Below are positions 27,307 to 36,300 of a stretch of 64,000 nucleotides of DNA, one piece after another. The notes beneath the pieces are model-generated. The model saw only the letters and a program-made list of their open reading frames with translations, searched no databases and was not told the DNA's origin. The position numbers and the translations under genes were made by a program. Numbering within the stretch: the stretch's first letter is position 1; the number at the start of each line of letters is the position of its first letter. The stretch comes from Streptomyces sp. S.PB5 (GTDB lineage Bacteria > Actinomycetota > Actinomycetes > Streptomycetales > Streptomycetaceae): positions 1 through 64,000 of the forward strand of contig NZ_JAQMWP010000025.1 in assembly GCF_030403745.1 (NCBI RefSeq), in the 5' to 3' direction.

Positions 27307-28553
27307 GGTGTCTGCCGTTTCTGGGCGACGATGGGCAGGTGGGTCATCCCGGCGATGAAGTACGACCGCAGATGCTCCGGTTCACCGGCGAGTTCGATGG
27401 AGTCGAATCGCTGGAGGAGTTCCTCGAAGAAGATCCGCAGCGTCATCCGGGCCAGCGGGGCGCCGATGCAGAAGTGCGGACCGAACCCGAACGCGGCCTG
27501 CCGTTTGGCGTTCGCGCGGGTGATGTCGAAGGTGTGCGGGTCGGGGAACTGGGCGGCGTCCCGGTTGGCCGAGCCGATCCAGGCGACGACCGCCCCGCGG
27601 GCCGGGATGGTGCCCCCGCCGATCTCGACGTCGTCGACCGCGTACCGCATGAAGTTGCAGGCGGCCGAGGTCCAGCGCAGCCCTTCCTCGACCAGGTTGG
27701 GGATCAGGGAGGGGTCGGCCTGGGCCTTCGCGTACTGCTCGGGCCGCTCGACGAGGGCCTGGACCGTGCCCGAGACCGTGTGCGGTGTGGTCACGTTGGC
27801 GCCCAGGAGGATGCTGTAGCCGTCGAGGGCGATCTCCTCGTCGGTGAGCGGCTTGCCGCCCGGGCGGACGCTCATCAGGTGGTGCAGCAGGCTGTCGTCC
27901 TCGTCGCCGGTGGCCCGGCGGCTCCTGGCCCACTCCCTGACGTAGGTGACGAGTTCGTGGTGGGAGATGGCCAGGGTGGCGGCCTCGTGGCCGACGAGGA
28001 AGTGCCGGTCGGAGGGTGCCGTGACCATGGCGGTCAGCTGGACGAGGTTCTCCCAGTCCTTCTCCGGGATGCCGAGCAGCGGGCCGGTGACCATCGCCGG
28101 GAGGAGCAGCGCCTTCTCGGCCAGGTCGAAGACCTCGCCGTCGAGCGCCGGCTCCAGGAAGCGGACGATCGTCCCGCGGATCTTGTCCTCCCAGGCCTTC
28201 ACCGCGCGTGCGGTGAGCTTGGAGCCGAGCGGGCGGCGGACCTCGGTGTGCCGGGGCGGGTCGGTGGACGTCATCAGCACGCCGGCCGCCTCGTCGTCCG
28301 TCCCGAGGTGGGTGGGGACCGTGCCCCGCTCGGAGGTGAACTCCCGGTGGTCGGCGAGCACCCGGTGGACGTCCTCGAAGCGGGTCACCGACCAGAACTC
28401 CCGCCCGTCGGGGAGGACCTGGTGGTGCAGGGGTGCCTTCTCCCGCATCACGTCCCAGATCGGGTGCGGGTCGCCGTGGGAGTACAGGTCCAGGTCGAAC
28501 AGGTCGACTTCGGCGAGGTCGATGTCGCGTGCGGGACCCGGCGTGAGCCTCAC
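27303..28553 (-). CDS. Cytochrome P450, probable amino-acid hydroxylase acting on a carrier protein
   Basis: A 416-residue soluble bacterial P450. ExxR is present (EEGLRW), the heme loop is FGFGPHFCIG with Cys362, and the I-helix reads GANVTTP, where the usual acidic residue before Thr is Val. The start is GTG (28551-28553) overlapping the carrier stop as GTGA, and its own stop overlaps the thioesterase start as ATGA, so the three are strictly coupled. P450s beside a free carrier protein usually beta-hydroxylate a tethered amino acid, for example leucine to 3-hydroxyleucine. Alternatively it could hydroxylate the polyketide alpha-carbon. A ferredoxin partner is not encoded nearby. Confidence 0.88.
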   Translation of the reverse strand: MRLTPGPARDIDLAEVDLFDLDLYSHGDPHPIWDVMREKAPLHHQVLPDGREFWSVTRFEDVHRVLADHREFTSERGTVPTHLGTDDEAAGVLMTSTDPPRHTEVRRPLGSKLTARAVKAWEDKIRGTIVRFLEPALDGEVFDLAEKALLLPAMVTGPLLGIPEKDWENLVQLTAMVTAPSDRHFLVGHEAATLAISHHELVTYVREWARSRRATGDEDDSLLHHLMSVRPGGKPLTDEEIALDGYSILLGANVTTPHTVSGTVQALVERPEQYAKAQADPSLIPNLVEEGLRWTSAACNFMRYAVDDVEIGGGTIPARGAVVAWIGSANRDAAQFPDPHTFDITRANAKRQAAFGFGPHFCIGAPLARMTLRIFFEELLQRFDSIELAGEPEHLRSYFIAGMTHLPIVAQKRQTP

Positions 28554-28813
28554 GTCCCCGTCCTCCCCTGCTCGATCAGTTCGGCGACCTTGGTCGGGGT
28601 GCCCGCGAGATAGAAATCGCGTACGGAAAGCTGGACGCCGTAGTCCTGCTGTACCCGTTCGATGATCCTGATTCCCGCCAGCGAATTACCGCCGAGGGCG
28701 AAGAATTCGTCTTCCTCTCCGACCGGGCGCCCACTGAGGCACTCCGTCCACAGAGCCGAGATTTCCTGCGCCAGCGATACCGGCGCACTCGAAGGCGCGG
28801 CTTGTTGTTCCAT
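28550..28813 (-). CDS. Free-standing peptidyl carrier protein
   Basis: An 87-residue carrier domain with the phosphopantetheine site FFALGGNSLAG (Ser44), acidic first helix, and about 10 disordered residues at each end. No catalytic domain is attached. It leads the PCP-P450-Cys-thioesterase cassette, each gene overlapping the next by 4 bases, and is divergent from the FAD monooxygenase. The cassette suggests that an amino acid is loaded on it, oxidised by the P450 and then handed on. No adenylation gene is in the cassette; the only free one in the window is at 58152-59732, so that enzyme may load both free carriers. Confidence 0.88.
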   Translation of the reverse strand: MEQQAAPSSAPVSLAQEISALWTECLSGRPVGEEDEFFALGGNSLAGIRIIERVQQDYGVQLSVRDFYLAGTPTKVAELIEQGRTGT

Positions 28814-28929
28814 TGCCAGTCTTTCCTTCCTCCGCCATCACGGCCACCGGGGCCCTTTACGCCTGTCCCGCCGGCGAGACACATTCTTTGAATGGCCGAT
28901 ACCGAGTGTCGCGTGAATTCGCGTCCACT

Positions 28930-28949
28930 GACACCGTGTTGGCGGTGTC
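28930..28949. promoter_or_regulatory. Dyad in the divergent PCP / FAD monooxygenase promoter region
   Basis: The gap 28814-29071 is less GC-rich than the genes around it. It holds a perfect 7-base inverted repeat, GACACCG (28930-28936) and CGGTGTC (28943-28949), with 6 bases between. GGAATTG occurs three times nearer the FAD gene (29010, 29041, 29052), the last two exactly 11 bases apart and the last touching the ribosome site. These are candidate operators for the divergent units; the binding protein is unknown. Confidence 0.45.
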
Positions 28950-29071
28950 CGGTGCTTCTCGGCCCATCAGGGTTGAGCGTGGACCGGCTGATACGCGTTC
29001 AGTGAACGTGGAATTGACTTAACGACGCTTGAGGCGCACTGGAATTGCAATGGAATTGAGGGGGCAACGAC

Positions 29072-30586
29072 GTGGGACACATCGGCATGGACGCGGATGT
29101 GGTGATCGCGGGCGCCGGGCCGACCGGTCTGATGCTCGCCTGTGAGCTGCGGCTGGCCGGCGTCGACGTGATGGTGGTCGAGCGGCTCGCGGAGCGCACC
29201 GGCGAGTCGCGGGCCGGCGGGATCCACTCGCGCACCCTGGAGGTGCTTGACCAGCGCGGCGTACTGGACCGCTTCCTGGCGGAGGGCGAGCTGCAGCCGG
29301 TGGGGCATTTCTCCGGCCTGTATCTGGACTTCGACGAGTCGGAGTCGAGGCACCCCTACCCGCTGATGATCCTGCAGTCCGCCATCGAGCGGCTCCTGGA
29401 GGAGTGGGCCGGCGAGCTCGGTGTGCGGGTGCGCCGGTCGGCCGGGGTGCGCGGGCTCGACCAGGACGCCGACGGCGTGACGGTCGAGCTGGACACCGCG
29501 CCCGCGCCCGAGACGCTGCGCGCCCGCTATCTGGTGGGCTGCGACGGCGGGCGCAGCACGGTGCGCAAGCTCGCGGGCATCGGATTCCCCGGCACCGAGG
29601 CGACGATGACGGCGCTCATCGGTGACGTCGAACTCCCCGATCTGCCGGAGGACTACGTCTGGGTGCGGCGCACCCCGGGCGGGGACTACTCGGCGATCGC
29701 CTTCGAACCGGGCTGGTTCCGGGTGATCACCTCCGAGTACGACCGGGTCGCAGGCCGCGACGAGCCGGTGACGTTCGAGCAGTTGAGGGAGTCGCTGATC
29801 CGGGTCGCCGGCACCGACTTCGGGATGACCAGCCCCCGGTGGATCTCCCGGTTCAACGACGCCGCCCGCCAGGCCGACCGGTACCGGCAGGGCCGGGTGC
29901 TGCTCGCGGGCGACGCGGCGCACATCCACTTCCCGGCCGGTGGGCAGGGGCTGAACATGGGGGTGCAGGACGCGGTCAACCTGGGCTGGAAGCTGGCCTC
30001 GGTGGTGCGCGGTTCGGCACCGGAGTCCCTGCTGGACAGCTACCACGACGAGCGGCACCCCGTGGGCGAGCGGGTGCTGAACAACACCCGGGCGCAGTCG
30101 GCCCTGGCCCGGCCGGGCCCTCAGACGGACGCGCTGCGTGAGGTGTTCGGCGAGCTCATGGTGTTCGACGACGTCAACCGGCGGCTGCGGCACATGCTCA
30201 CGGCGCTGGACATCCGCTACCCGGCCGACGGCGACCACCCCATGGCGGGCCGCCGGGTCTTCGACGCCGACCTCAAGACACCCGAGGGCGAGACCTGCGT
30301 CTACGAGTTGCTGCATGCCGGGCGGCCCGTGCTGCTCGACCTGGGCGGCGGCGCCGAGGTGACGGCGGCCGCCGCGGGCTGGGCCGGTCGCGTGGACCAG
30401 GTCGAGGCGCAGAGCGAGGACGAGCTGTGGCCCGTCCCGGCGATCGGCGAGATCTCCCCTCCCGCGGCTCTTCTCATCCGGCCCGACGGCCATGTCGCCT
30501 GGGCGGCCGCGGTCGGCGAGGCGCTCGACGTCTCCGCGCTGCGCGACGCCCTCACGACCTGGTTCGGGCCGGCCCGGCAGGGGTGA
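29072..30586 (+). CDS. FAD-dependent monooxygenase, aromatic-hydroxylase (PHBH/RdmE) type
   Basis: A 504-residue class A flavin monooxygenase. GAGPTGLMLACEL is the N-terminal dinucleotide loop, the DG motif is GCDGGRSTVRK, and the GD motif is LLAGDAAHIHFPAGGQGLNMGVQDAVNLGWKL. A C-terminal thioredoxin-like extension follows, as in polyketide hydroxylases. GTG at 29072 is chosen since GAGGGGG lies 7 bases before it; an ATG at 29087 is possible. It is the only plus-strand gene in the core and faces away from the PCP-P450 cassette. No aromatic ring is expected in the product, so the substrate is open: the alpha-carbon of the beta-keto acyl chain or an amino-acid residue are candidates. Confidence 0.85.
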   Translation: MGHIGMDADVVIAGAGPTGLMLACELRLAGVDVMVVERLAERTGESRAGGIHSRTLEVLDQRGVLDRFLAEGELQPVGHFSGLYLDFDESESRHPYPLMILQSAIERLLEEWAGELGVRVRRSAGVRGLDQDADGVTVELDTAPAPETLRARYLVGCDGGRSTVRKLAGIGFPGTEATMTALIGDVELPDLPEDYVWVRRTPGGDYSAIAFEPGWFRVITSEYDRVAGRDEPVTFEQLRESLIRVAGTDFGMTSPRWISRFNDAARQADRYRQGRVLLAGDAAHIHFPAGGQGLNMGVQDAVNLGWKLASVVRGSAPESLLDSYHDERHPVGERVLNNTRAQSALARPGPQTDALREVFGELMVFDDVNRRLRHMLTALDIRYPADGDHPMAGRRVFDADLKTPEGETCVYELLHAGRPVLLDLGGGAEVTAAAAGWAGRVDQVEAQSEDELWPVPAIGEISPPAALLIRPDGHVAWAAAVGEALDVSALRDALTTWFGPARQG

Positions 30587-30606
30587 GAGACCGCACGGAT
30601 CGCGCG

Positions 30607-30649
30607 ACGGCGGCCGTCAGCACCCGACCGGGGTGCCGGCGGCCGCCGT
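30607..30649. terminator. Strong hairpin after the FAD monooxygenase gene
   Basis: Two 19-base arms (30607-30625 and 30631-30649) pair with one mismatch and one G-U pair around a 5-base loop, starting 20 bases after the stop. The position between convergent genes fits a terminator; there is no long T-run, which is common in Streptomyces. Confidence 0.7.
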
Positions 30650-30686
30650 TGTCGTACGCGACGGGAGAACGCTTCGGACAGCGCGG

Positions 30687-30722
30687 AACCGCCCCGGCGC
30701 CAGGTGAGGCTCCGGGGCGGTT
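30687..30722. terminator. Hairpin after the ABC exporter permease gene
   Basis: Perfect 11-base arms AACCGCCCCGG (30687-30697) and CCGGGGCGGTT (30712-30722) lie 20 bases beyond the permease stop. With the hairpin at 30607 it separates the two convergent transcripts. Confidence 0.65.
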
Positions 30723-30742
30723 CGCTTGCGGTGGTGGCGGGG

Positions 30743-31504
30743 TCAGGCCCGCTTCTTGAAGGTGGAGACCGCCCACAGGTAGCCGACGAGCGCGAGGCCG
30801 ACGCACCAGGCGATGGCGGCGTAGGCGTCGCCGCTGGACAGGTTGCCCAGGAGCAGTCCGCGCAGGGTCTCGATGATCGGGGTGAAGGGCTGGTACTCGG
30901 CGAACTGCCGCACACCGGCGCCCATCGAGTCCGCGGGGACGAACGCGCTGCTCAGGAAGGGCAGCATGATCAGCGGGACCGTCGCCATGCCCGCCGACTC
31001 CACGGTCTTCGCCGCCAGTCCGAGGGCCACGGTGAGCCAGCCGGCCGCGAAGGCGAGCAGGACGATCATGCCGAGCGCGCCCAGCCAGTCGAGGGCGCTC
31101 GCGGCGGGGTCGAAGCCCATCGCGAAGGCCACGCCGATGATGGCCGCGCAGGCCACCAGACAGCGCAGGGTGGTGACGACGACGTGCCCGGTGAGCACGG
31201 AGCCGCGGGAGACGTCCATGACCTTGAAGCGGTTGATGACGCCCTTGGTCATGTCGTCGTTCACGGCCGTCGCGGTGGCGCCGAGGCCGTAGCTGATGGC
31301 CATGACCAGCAGGCCCGGCGTGGCGTAGTCGATGTAGCTGGAGCCGACGCTGAACGCACCGCCGAACACCTTGACGAACATCAGCATGATGACGATGGGC
31401 AGCAGGACCGCGTTGAAGACCGCGACGGGGTTGCGCACGGTGTGCTTCACATTGCGGCGCAGCATGATCGACGAGTCGGTCAGTGCCGTCGAGAGGGCGC
31501 TCAC
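30743..31504 (-). CDS. ABC-2 type exporter permease (DrrB-like)
   Basis: A 253-residue membrane protein with about six hydrophobic segments, for example VLLPIVIMLMFV, GLLVMAISYGL, LVACAAIIGVAF and MIVLLAFAAGWL, and the conserved LPFLSSAFVP loop of the DrrB/ABC-2 permeases. It starts at a GTG (31502-31504) that overlaps the ATPase stop as GTGA. Together the two should form an inner-membrane exporter for the finished depsipeptide and probably give self-resistance. The upstream open frame that continues to 31942 is antisense-like to the ATPase gene and is not used. Confidence 0.9.
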   Translation of the reverse strand: MSALSTALTDSSIMLRRNVKHTVRNPVAVFNAVLLPIVIMLMFVKVFGGAFSVGSSYIDYATPGLLVMAISYGLGATATAVNDDMTKGVINRFKVMDVSRGSVLTGHVVVTTLRCLVACAAIIGVAFAMGFDPAASALDWLGALGMIVLLAFAAGWLTVALGLAAKTVESAGMATVPLIMLPFLSSAFVPADSMGAGVRQFAEYQPFTPIIETLRGLLLGNLSSGDAYAAIAWCVGLALVGYLWAVSTFKKRA

Positions 31505-32460
31505 TGGGCGATCGCCTCCTTGCTGATGCGGTCGGTGTCGGTGTTCGGGGTCTCGGTCAGGGCGAGGAAGACGTCGTCGAGGTCCGGCCGGTTGACCGAG
31601 AACTCCAGGGCGTCGATCGAGTGCGCGTCGAGGCGGTCCAGCAGGCCCCGCAGCGAGCGGGTCTCGCCGTCGCTCGGCACCCGCAGCGTCAGCTCCTCGT
31701 CGTCGCGCGTGGCCTCGGGCAGGACCCGTGCCGCCGTGTCGAGCTCGTACACGTCGGTGAAGCGGAACCGGACGTGGGTGCCCGGGATCTGACGCTTGAG
31801 CTCGTCCGGGGTGCCCTGGGCGACCAGGCGGCCGCCGTTGAGCACCGCGATCCGGTCGGCGAGCTGGTCCGCCTCCTCCAGGTACTGGGTGGTGAGGAAG
31901 ATGGTGGTGCCCTCGGCCACCAGCTCGCGGACGATCCCCCACATGGTGCGCCGGCTGCGCGGGTCGAGGCCCGTCGTCGGCTCGTCGAGGAAGATGATCT
32001 GCGGGTTGCCGACCAGGGTCATCGCCAGGTCCAGCTTGCGGCGCATACCGCCCGAGTAGGTGGCGGCCAGCTTGTCGGCCGAGTCCACCAGGTCGAAGCG
32101 CTCCAGCAGCCGTGTCACCAGCTGGCCGCCGGAGGGCACGCGCTTGAGGTCCGCCATCAGCTGGAGGTTCTCGCGGCCCGACAGCAGCTCGTCGACCGCG
32201 GCGTACTGGCCGGTCACGCCGATGGCGGCGCGCACCTGCCTGGTCGCGGTCACCGAGTCGTGCCCGGCGACGCTCACCGTGCCGGCGTCGGCCGTCAGCA
32301 GCGTCGTGAGGATGTTGACGGTGGTCGTCTTGCCCGCCCCGTTGGGGCCGAGCAAGGAAAAGATCGACCCCGCGGCGACATCGAAGTCGATGCCGTCGAG
32401 CACGACCTTGTCTCCATATGCCTTGCGCAGCCCCGAGACTGCGATCGCCGAAGTTCTCAT
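31501..32460 (-). CDS. ABC exporter ATP-binding protein (DrrA-like)
   Basis: A 319-residue ATPase of the antibiotic-exporter DrrA class: Walker A GPNGAGKTT, signature YSGGMRRKLDL, Walker B IIFLDEPTTGLDPRSR, followed by the switch histidine region and a C-terminal regulatory part. ATG at 32460, with GAGAGGAAAG upstream. It is coupled to the permease at 30743. A 113-base gap from the thioesterase contains repeats and a hairpin, so the pair may have a promoter of its own. Role: energising export and self-resistance. Confidence 0.92.
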   Translation of the reverse strand: MRTSAIAVSGLRKAYGDKVVLDGIDFDVAAGSIFSLLGPNGAGKTTTVNILTTLLTADAGTVSVAGHDSVTATRQVRAAIGVTGQYAAVDELLSGRENLQLMADLKRVPSGGQLVTRLLERFDLVDSADKLAATYSGGMRRKLDLAMTLVGNPQIIFLDEPTTGLDPRSRRTMWGIVRELVAEGTTIFLTTQYLEEADQLADRIAVLNGGRLVAQGTPDELKRQIPGTHVRFRFTDVYELDTAARVLPEATRDDEELTLRVPSDGETRSLRGLLDRLDAHSIDALEFSVNRPDLDDVFLALTETPNTDTDRISKEAIAQ

Positions 32461-32481
32461 GACTCCACTTTCCTCTCCGGG

Positions 32482-32521
32482 CCTGTCATCGACCTGTCAC
32501 GCCGCTGACACGGCGCTTGAC
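32482..32521 (-). promoter_or_regulatory. 11-base-periodic heptamer repeats before the ABC exporter
   Basis: CCTGTCA at 32482 and again at 32493, then GCTGACA at 32504 and GCTTGAC at 32515, all in 11-base steps with 4-base spacers. Heptamer direct repeats on one face of the helix are the usual binding pattern of SARP activators, and a SARP is encoded at 62544. The array lies 22-60 bases before the ATPase start, where an activator would act. Confidence 0.5.
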
Positions 32522-32528
32522 CCGATCG

Positions 32529-32544
32529 CCCCTGGTCACAGGGG
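32529..32544. terminator. Small hairpin after the thioesterase gene
   Basis: CCCCTG-GTCA-CAGGGG forms a perfect 6-base stem about 30 bases beyond the thioesterase stop and before the repeat array. It may end or weaken the long NRPS transcript. No T-run follows. Confidence 0.35.
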
Positions 32545-32573
32545 TGTTGCTGCCGTCGGCGTCGGCCCTGGCG

Positions 32574-33308
32574 CTAGCGGCCGCGGGCGGATTCCGTTTC
32601 GATCACGTCCAGGACCTCGCGACCGAGGTCGACCAGGTACATGTGGTCGCCGGGGAACTCCACGTAGGTGAACTCGGCCGTGGTGGCGTCCCGCCACTGG
32701 CGGCCCTCCTCGGCGGTGACCAGTCCGTCGGAGTCGCCGCGCAGCGAGGTGATCGGCACCGAGACCGGGTCGTCGGTGCTCGGGACGTAGTTCTCGTGCA
32801 TCTCGCAGTCGGCCTGGAGCACCGGGAGGATCAGCTCACGCATCTCCGGGTGGTCCAGGGCCTCGTGGCGGAAGCCCGCGAACTCCTCGACACGGGCGAG
32901 GAACTCCTCGTCCGGAAGGCCCGCCGCGCGCCGCTCGCGTTGCGTCCACGGACCCGGCGAGCCGCTGACGACCAGCCGTTCCACGTGCACGTCACGCGCG
33001 CTGAGCAGATGCACCAGCTCGTACGCGAGCACCGCGCCCAGGCTGTGCCCGAACAGCACGGTCCGGGCGCCCGGGCCGAGTTCGGCGACGACGTCGTCGA
33101 CGGTGTTCTTGGCCGCCTCGACGACGTTGCGGAACGGCTCCTCCATGATCCGTCGCTCCCTGCCGGGCAGTTCGACGGAGACCACGCGCCGGCGGTCGCC
33201 GGCCAGGTCCTTCCACGGGTGGAAGAACGACGGTCCCGCTCCCGCGAACGGCACGCACAACAGCGTTGCCTGGCCTGCGTGTTCCGCAGATGTGCCGGGT
33301 CCTGTCAC
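32574..33308 (-). CDS. Type II thioesterase
   Basis: A 244-residue thioesterase with FAGAGPSFF near the start, nucleophile elbow GHSLG (Ser89), GDSDG and a C-terminal GDHMYL histidine, so a complete triad. A GTG at 33306-33308 is taken as the start, with GGGGG about 9 bases upstream; a TTG at 33317 is the alternative, adding three residues. It follows the C-A-T-TE gene by 39 bases in the same orientation and is likely cotranscribed. The usual role is clearing stalled or mis-acylated carriers in the NRPS line. It resembles the RedJ/GrsT group rather than the cysteine variant at 26578. Confidence 0.85.
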   Translation of the reverse strand: MTGPGTSAEHAGQATLLCVPFAGAGPSFFHPWKDLAGDRRRVVSVELPGRERRIMEEPFRNVVEAAKNTVDDVVAELGPGARTVLFGHSLGAVLAYELVHLLSARDVHVERLVVSGSPGPWTQRERRAAGLPDEEFLARVEEFAGFRHEALDHPEMRELILPVLQADCEMHENYVPSTDDPVSVPITSLRGDSDGLVTAEEGRQWRDATTAEFTYVEFPGDHMYLVDLGREVLDVIETESARGR

Positions 33309-33347
33309 CCCGACCAACCCCCATCATCCAATCGATCGTTTGTCGAG

Positions 33348-36300
33348 CTACGGCAGTTTGCGGTTGACGACCTCGAAGAACTCGGCCACCGGTGCGGGCA
33401 TGTGCATCTCGTGGTGCGTGGCGTTCATGGCGTGCACCTCCAGGGAGCCGCCGACGTAGGGCCGCCACAGATGCGCGTACGAGGTGTCCTCGAGCGTCGC
33501 GTCGAAGTACAGGACGTCGCCGCGGTAGACGGGCGACTGGTAATCCATCATCCGGGCCGTGTTGTTGGCCATGACCTTCGACATGGTGTCGAGGAAGCCC
33601 TGCCGGTTGCCCATGCGGATGTACTGGCTGAAGTCGTCCTCGAGTTCGGCCCGGTAGTCCTCGGACTCCTTGCCGGCGTGCACCTCGGTGAAGCCGTGCC
33701 CGCCGGGCTGGGCGTCCAGGATCGCCACGAGGGAGACCTCGTGGCCGAGGCGGTCGAGGGCGTCCGCGACGGCGTGCACGATCGTGCCGCCGTAGGACCA
33801 GCCGATCAGGTAGAAGGGGCCTTCCGGCTGGATCTCCAGCATCTGGGTGACGTAGTCGTCGATCATCTCCTGCACGGAGGAGGCGAGTGTGTCCACGCCG
33901 TCGGAGCCGCGGGACTGCAGGGCGTAGGCCGGGCGGTCCGGGAGGTGCAGGACGAAGCTGTAGTACGCCCAGCCGAGTCCGCCGCCGCCGTGGAAGAACC
34001 AGACCGGCTCCTTGCCCGTGCCGGGGTCGCTGTTCAGGGGCAGGACGACGGCGAAGGTGTCGGCGTCGTCGGCGGGGACACCGCCGGCGAGCATCAGCGC
34101 GGCCAGTTCGGCGACCGTGGGGTACTTGATGATCGTCCGGATGGGGATGTCGATGTCGAATTCGCCACGGACCCTCACGCTGAGCCGGGTGGCGAGCAGC
34201 GAGTGGCCGCCGAGGGCGAAGAAGCCGTCGTCGATGCCGACCTTCTCCAGGCCGAGGAGTTCGGCGAAGAGTTCGCACAGCCGCTTCTCGTAGGCGTTGC
34301 GCGGCTCCCGGCCGGTCACGGCGGCGCTCGTGTCCTCCGCGGGCAGGGCGCGCTTGTCGAGCTTGCCGTTGGAGGTCAGCGGGATCTCGGAGAGCTGAAT
34401 CAGCGCGGACGGCACCATGTAGTCCGGGAGCCGCTCGTGCAGATACGCGGTCAGCTCGGGGATCTCGACGACGGTGCCGGGCTCGGGCACCACATAGCCC
34501 ACGAGGCGCTTGTCGTCCTGCTGGTTCTCGCGGACCACGACCACCGACTGCGCCACGCCCGGGTATCCGGCGAGCGCGTGCTCGATCTCGCCGAGCTCGA
34601 TGCGGAAGCCGCGGACCTTGACCTGGGAGTCGGCCCGGCCCACGTACTCCAGCTGCCCGGTGCGACTCCAGCGGACCAGGTCGCCGGAGCGGTACATCCG
34701 CTCCCCCGGCTCGCCGAAGGGACAGGCCACGAAGCGGCCCGCGGTCAGTCCAGGACGGCCGTGGTAGCCGCGGGCCTGACCGTAGCCGCCCACGTACAGC
34801 TCGCCGGTCACGCCGGTGGGGGCGGGCTTGAGGTTGGTGTCCAGGACGTAGGCGGTCAGGCCCGGGACGGCCGGGCCGATCACGCTGGCCTTGTAGCGGG
34901 CGGCGGAGTGCTCGTCGAGGTCGACGCGGGTGACGTGCACGGTGGTCTCGGTGATGCCGTACATGTTCACCAGGACCGGCGCGTCGGAGGCGTGACGGCT
35001 GTACCAGTCGGCGAGGCGGCCCAGGTCGAGGGCCTCGCCGCCGAACACCACGTAGCGCAGGGCCAGTTCCTGGCCGGGCTCCTCGGCGTCGGCCTGGATC
35101 AGCTGGTAGAAGGCCGAGGGGGTCTGGTTGAGGACGGTGACCCGCTCGCGGGCCAGGAGCTGCAGGAAGTCCGACGGCGAGCGGGAGATGTCGTAGGGGA
35201 CGACGACCAGGCGGCCGCCGTACAGCAGCGGACCCCACAGTTCCCACACGGAGAAGTCGAAGGCGTAGGAGTGGAAGAGGGTCCACACGTCGTCGGCGCC
35301 GAAGCCGAAGTCCTCGGTGGCGGTGAAGAGTCCGACCACGTTGCGGTGCGGGATCAGCACGCCCTTGGGGCGGCCGGTGGACCCGGAGGTGTAGATGACG
35401 TACGCCGGGTGCTCGGGGCGCAGGGCCGTGCGGCGCTCGGCGTCGGTGAGGTCGCCGTCGCTGTGGTCGGCGTAGGCCTCGGTCTGGTCGAGGTGGACCA
35501 GGGGGAGGTCGTCGGCGAGGCCCTGGGCGGTGCCGTCGGTGCTGGTGGTGACGAGCAGGACCGGTTCCGCGTCCTGGACGATGTAGGCGATGCGGTCGGC
35601 CGGGGAGTCGGGGTCGATGGGCAGATAGGCGCCGCCCGCCTTGAGGACCGCGAGCAGCGCGACGACCAGTTCGGCCGAGCGCTCCAGGCAGATCCCGACC
35701 AGGGACTCGGGGCCCACGCCCTGGGCGAGGAGGTGGCGCGCGAGCCGGTTGGCGCGGGCGTTGAGCTCCCCGTAGGTGAGCGTGTCGCCCTGGTAGCTCA
35801 CGGCGACGGCGTCGGCCCGCTCGGCCGCCTGCCGCTCGAACAGCTCGACCAGGGTGACGTCGGGAATGGCGCCTCCGGCGTGGTTCACCTCGACCAGCAG
35901 GCGCTCGCGCTCCTCGGCGCCGAGCACGTCGACGTCCCCGATGCGCAAGCTCGGGTCGGCGGCCAGCTGCTCCAGGACGCGGACGAGCCGGGCGGCGATC
36001 ACCTCGGCGGAGTCGCGGTCGAAGAGCTGGGTCGCGTACTGGAGGTCGCCGCGCAGGGCGCCCGTCTCGTCGACGGTCAGGCTGAAGAACAGGTCGACCA
36101 TGGCGGTGGACGGGATGGCCTGCTCGAACCGCACGTCGAGGCCGGGGACGTCGAGGTCCGGCTTCTGGTAGCTCTGCCAGGCGAACATCACCTGGAACAG
36201 CGGCTGGTAGGAGGCGGAGCGCTCGGGGTTGATGGCCTCGACGAGGACGTCGAAGGGGACGTCCTGGTACTCGTAGGCCGTCAGGGCCTTGTCGCGGACC

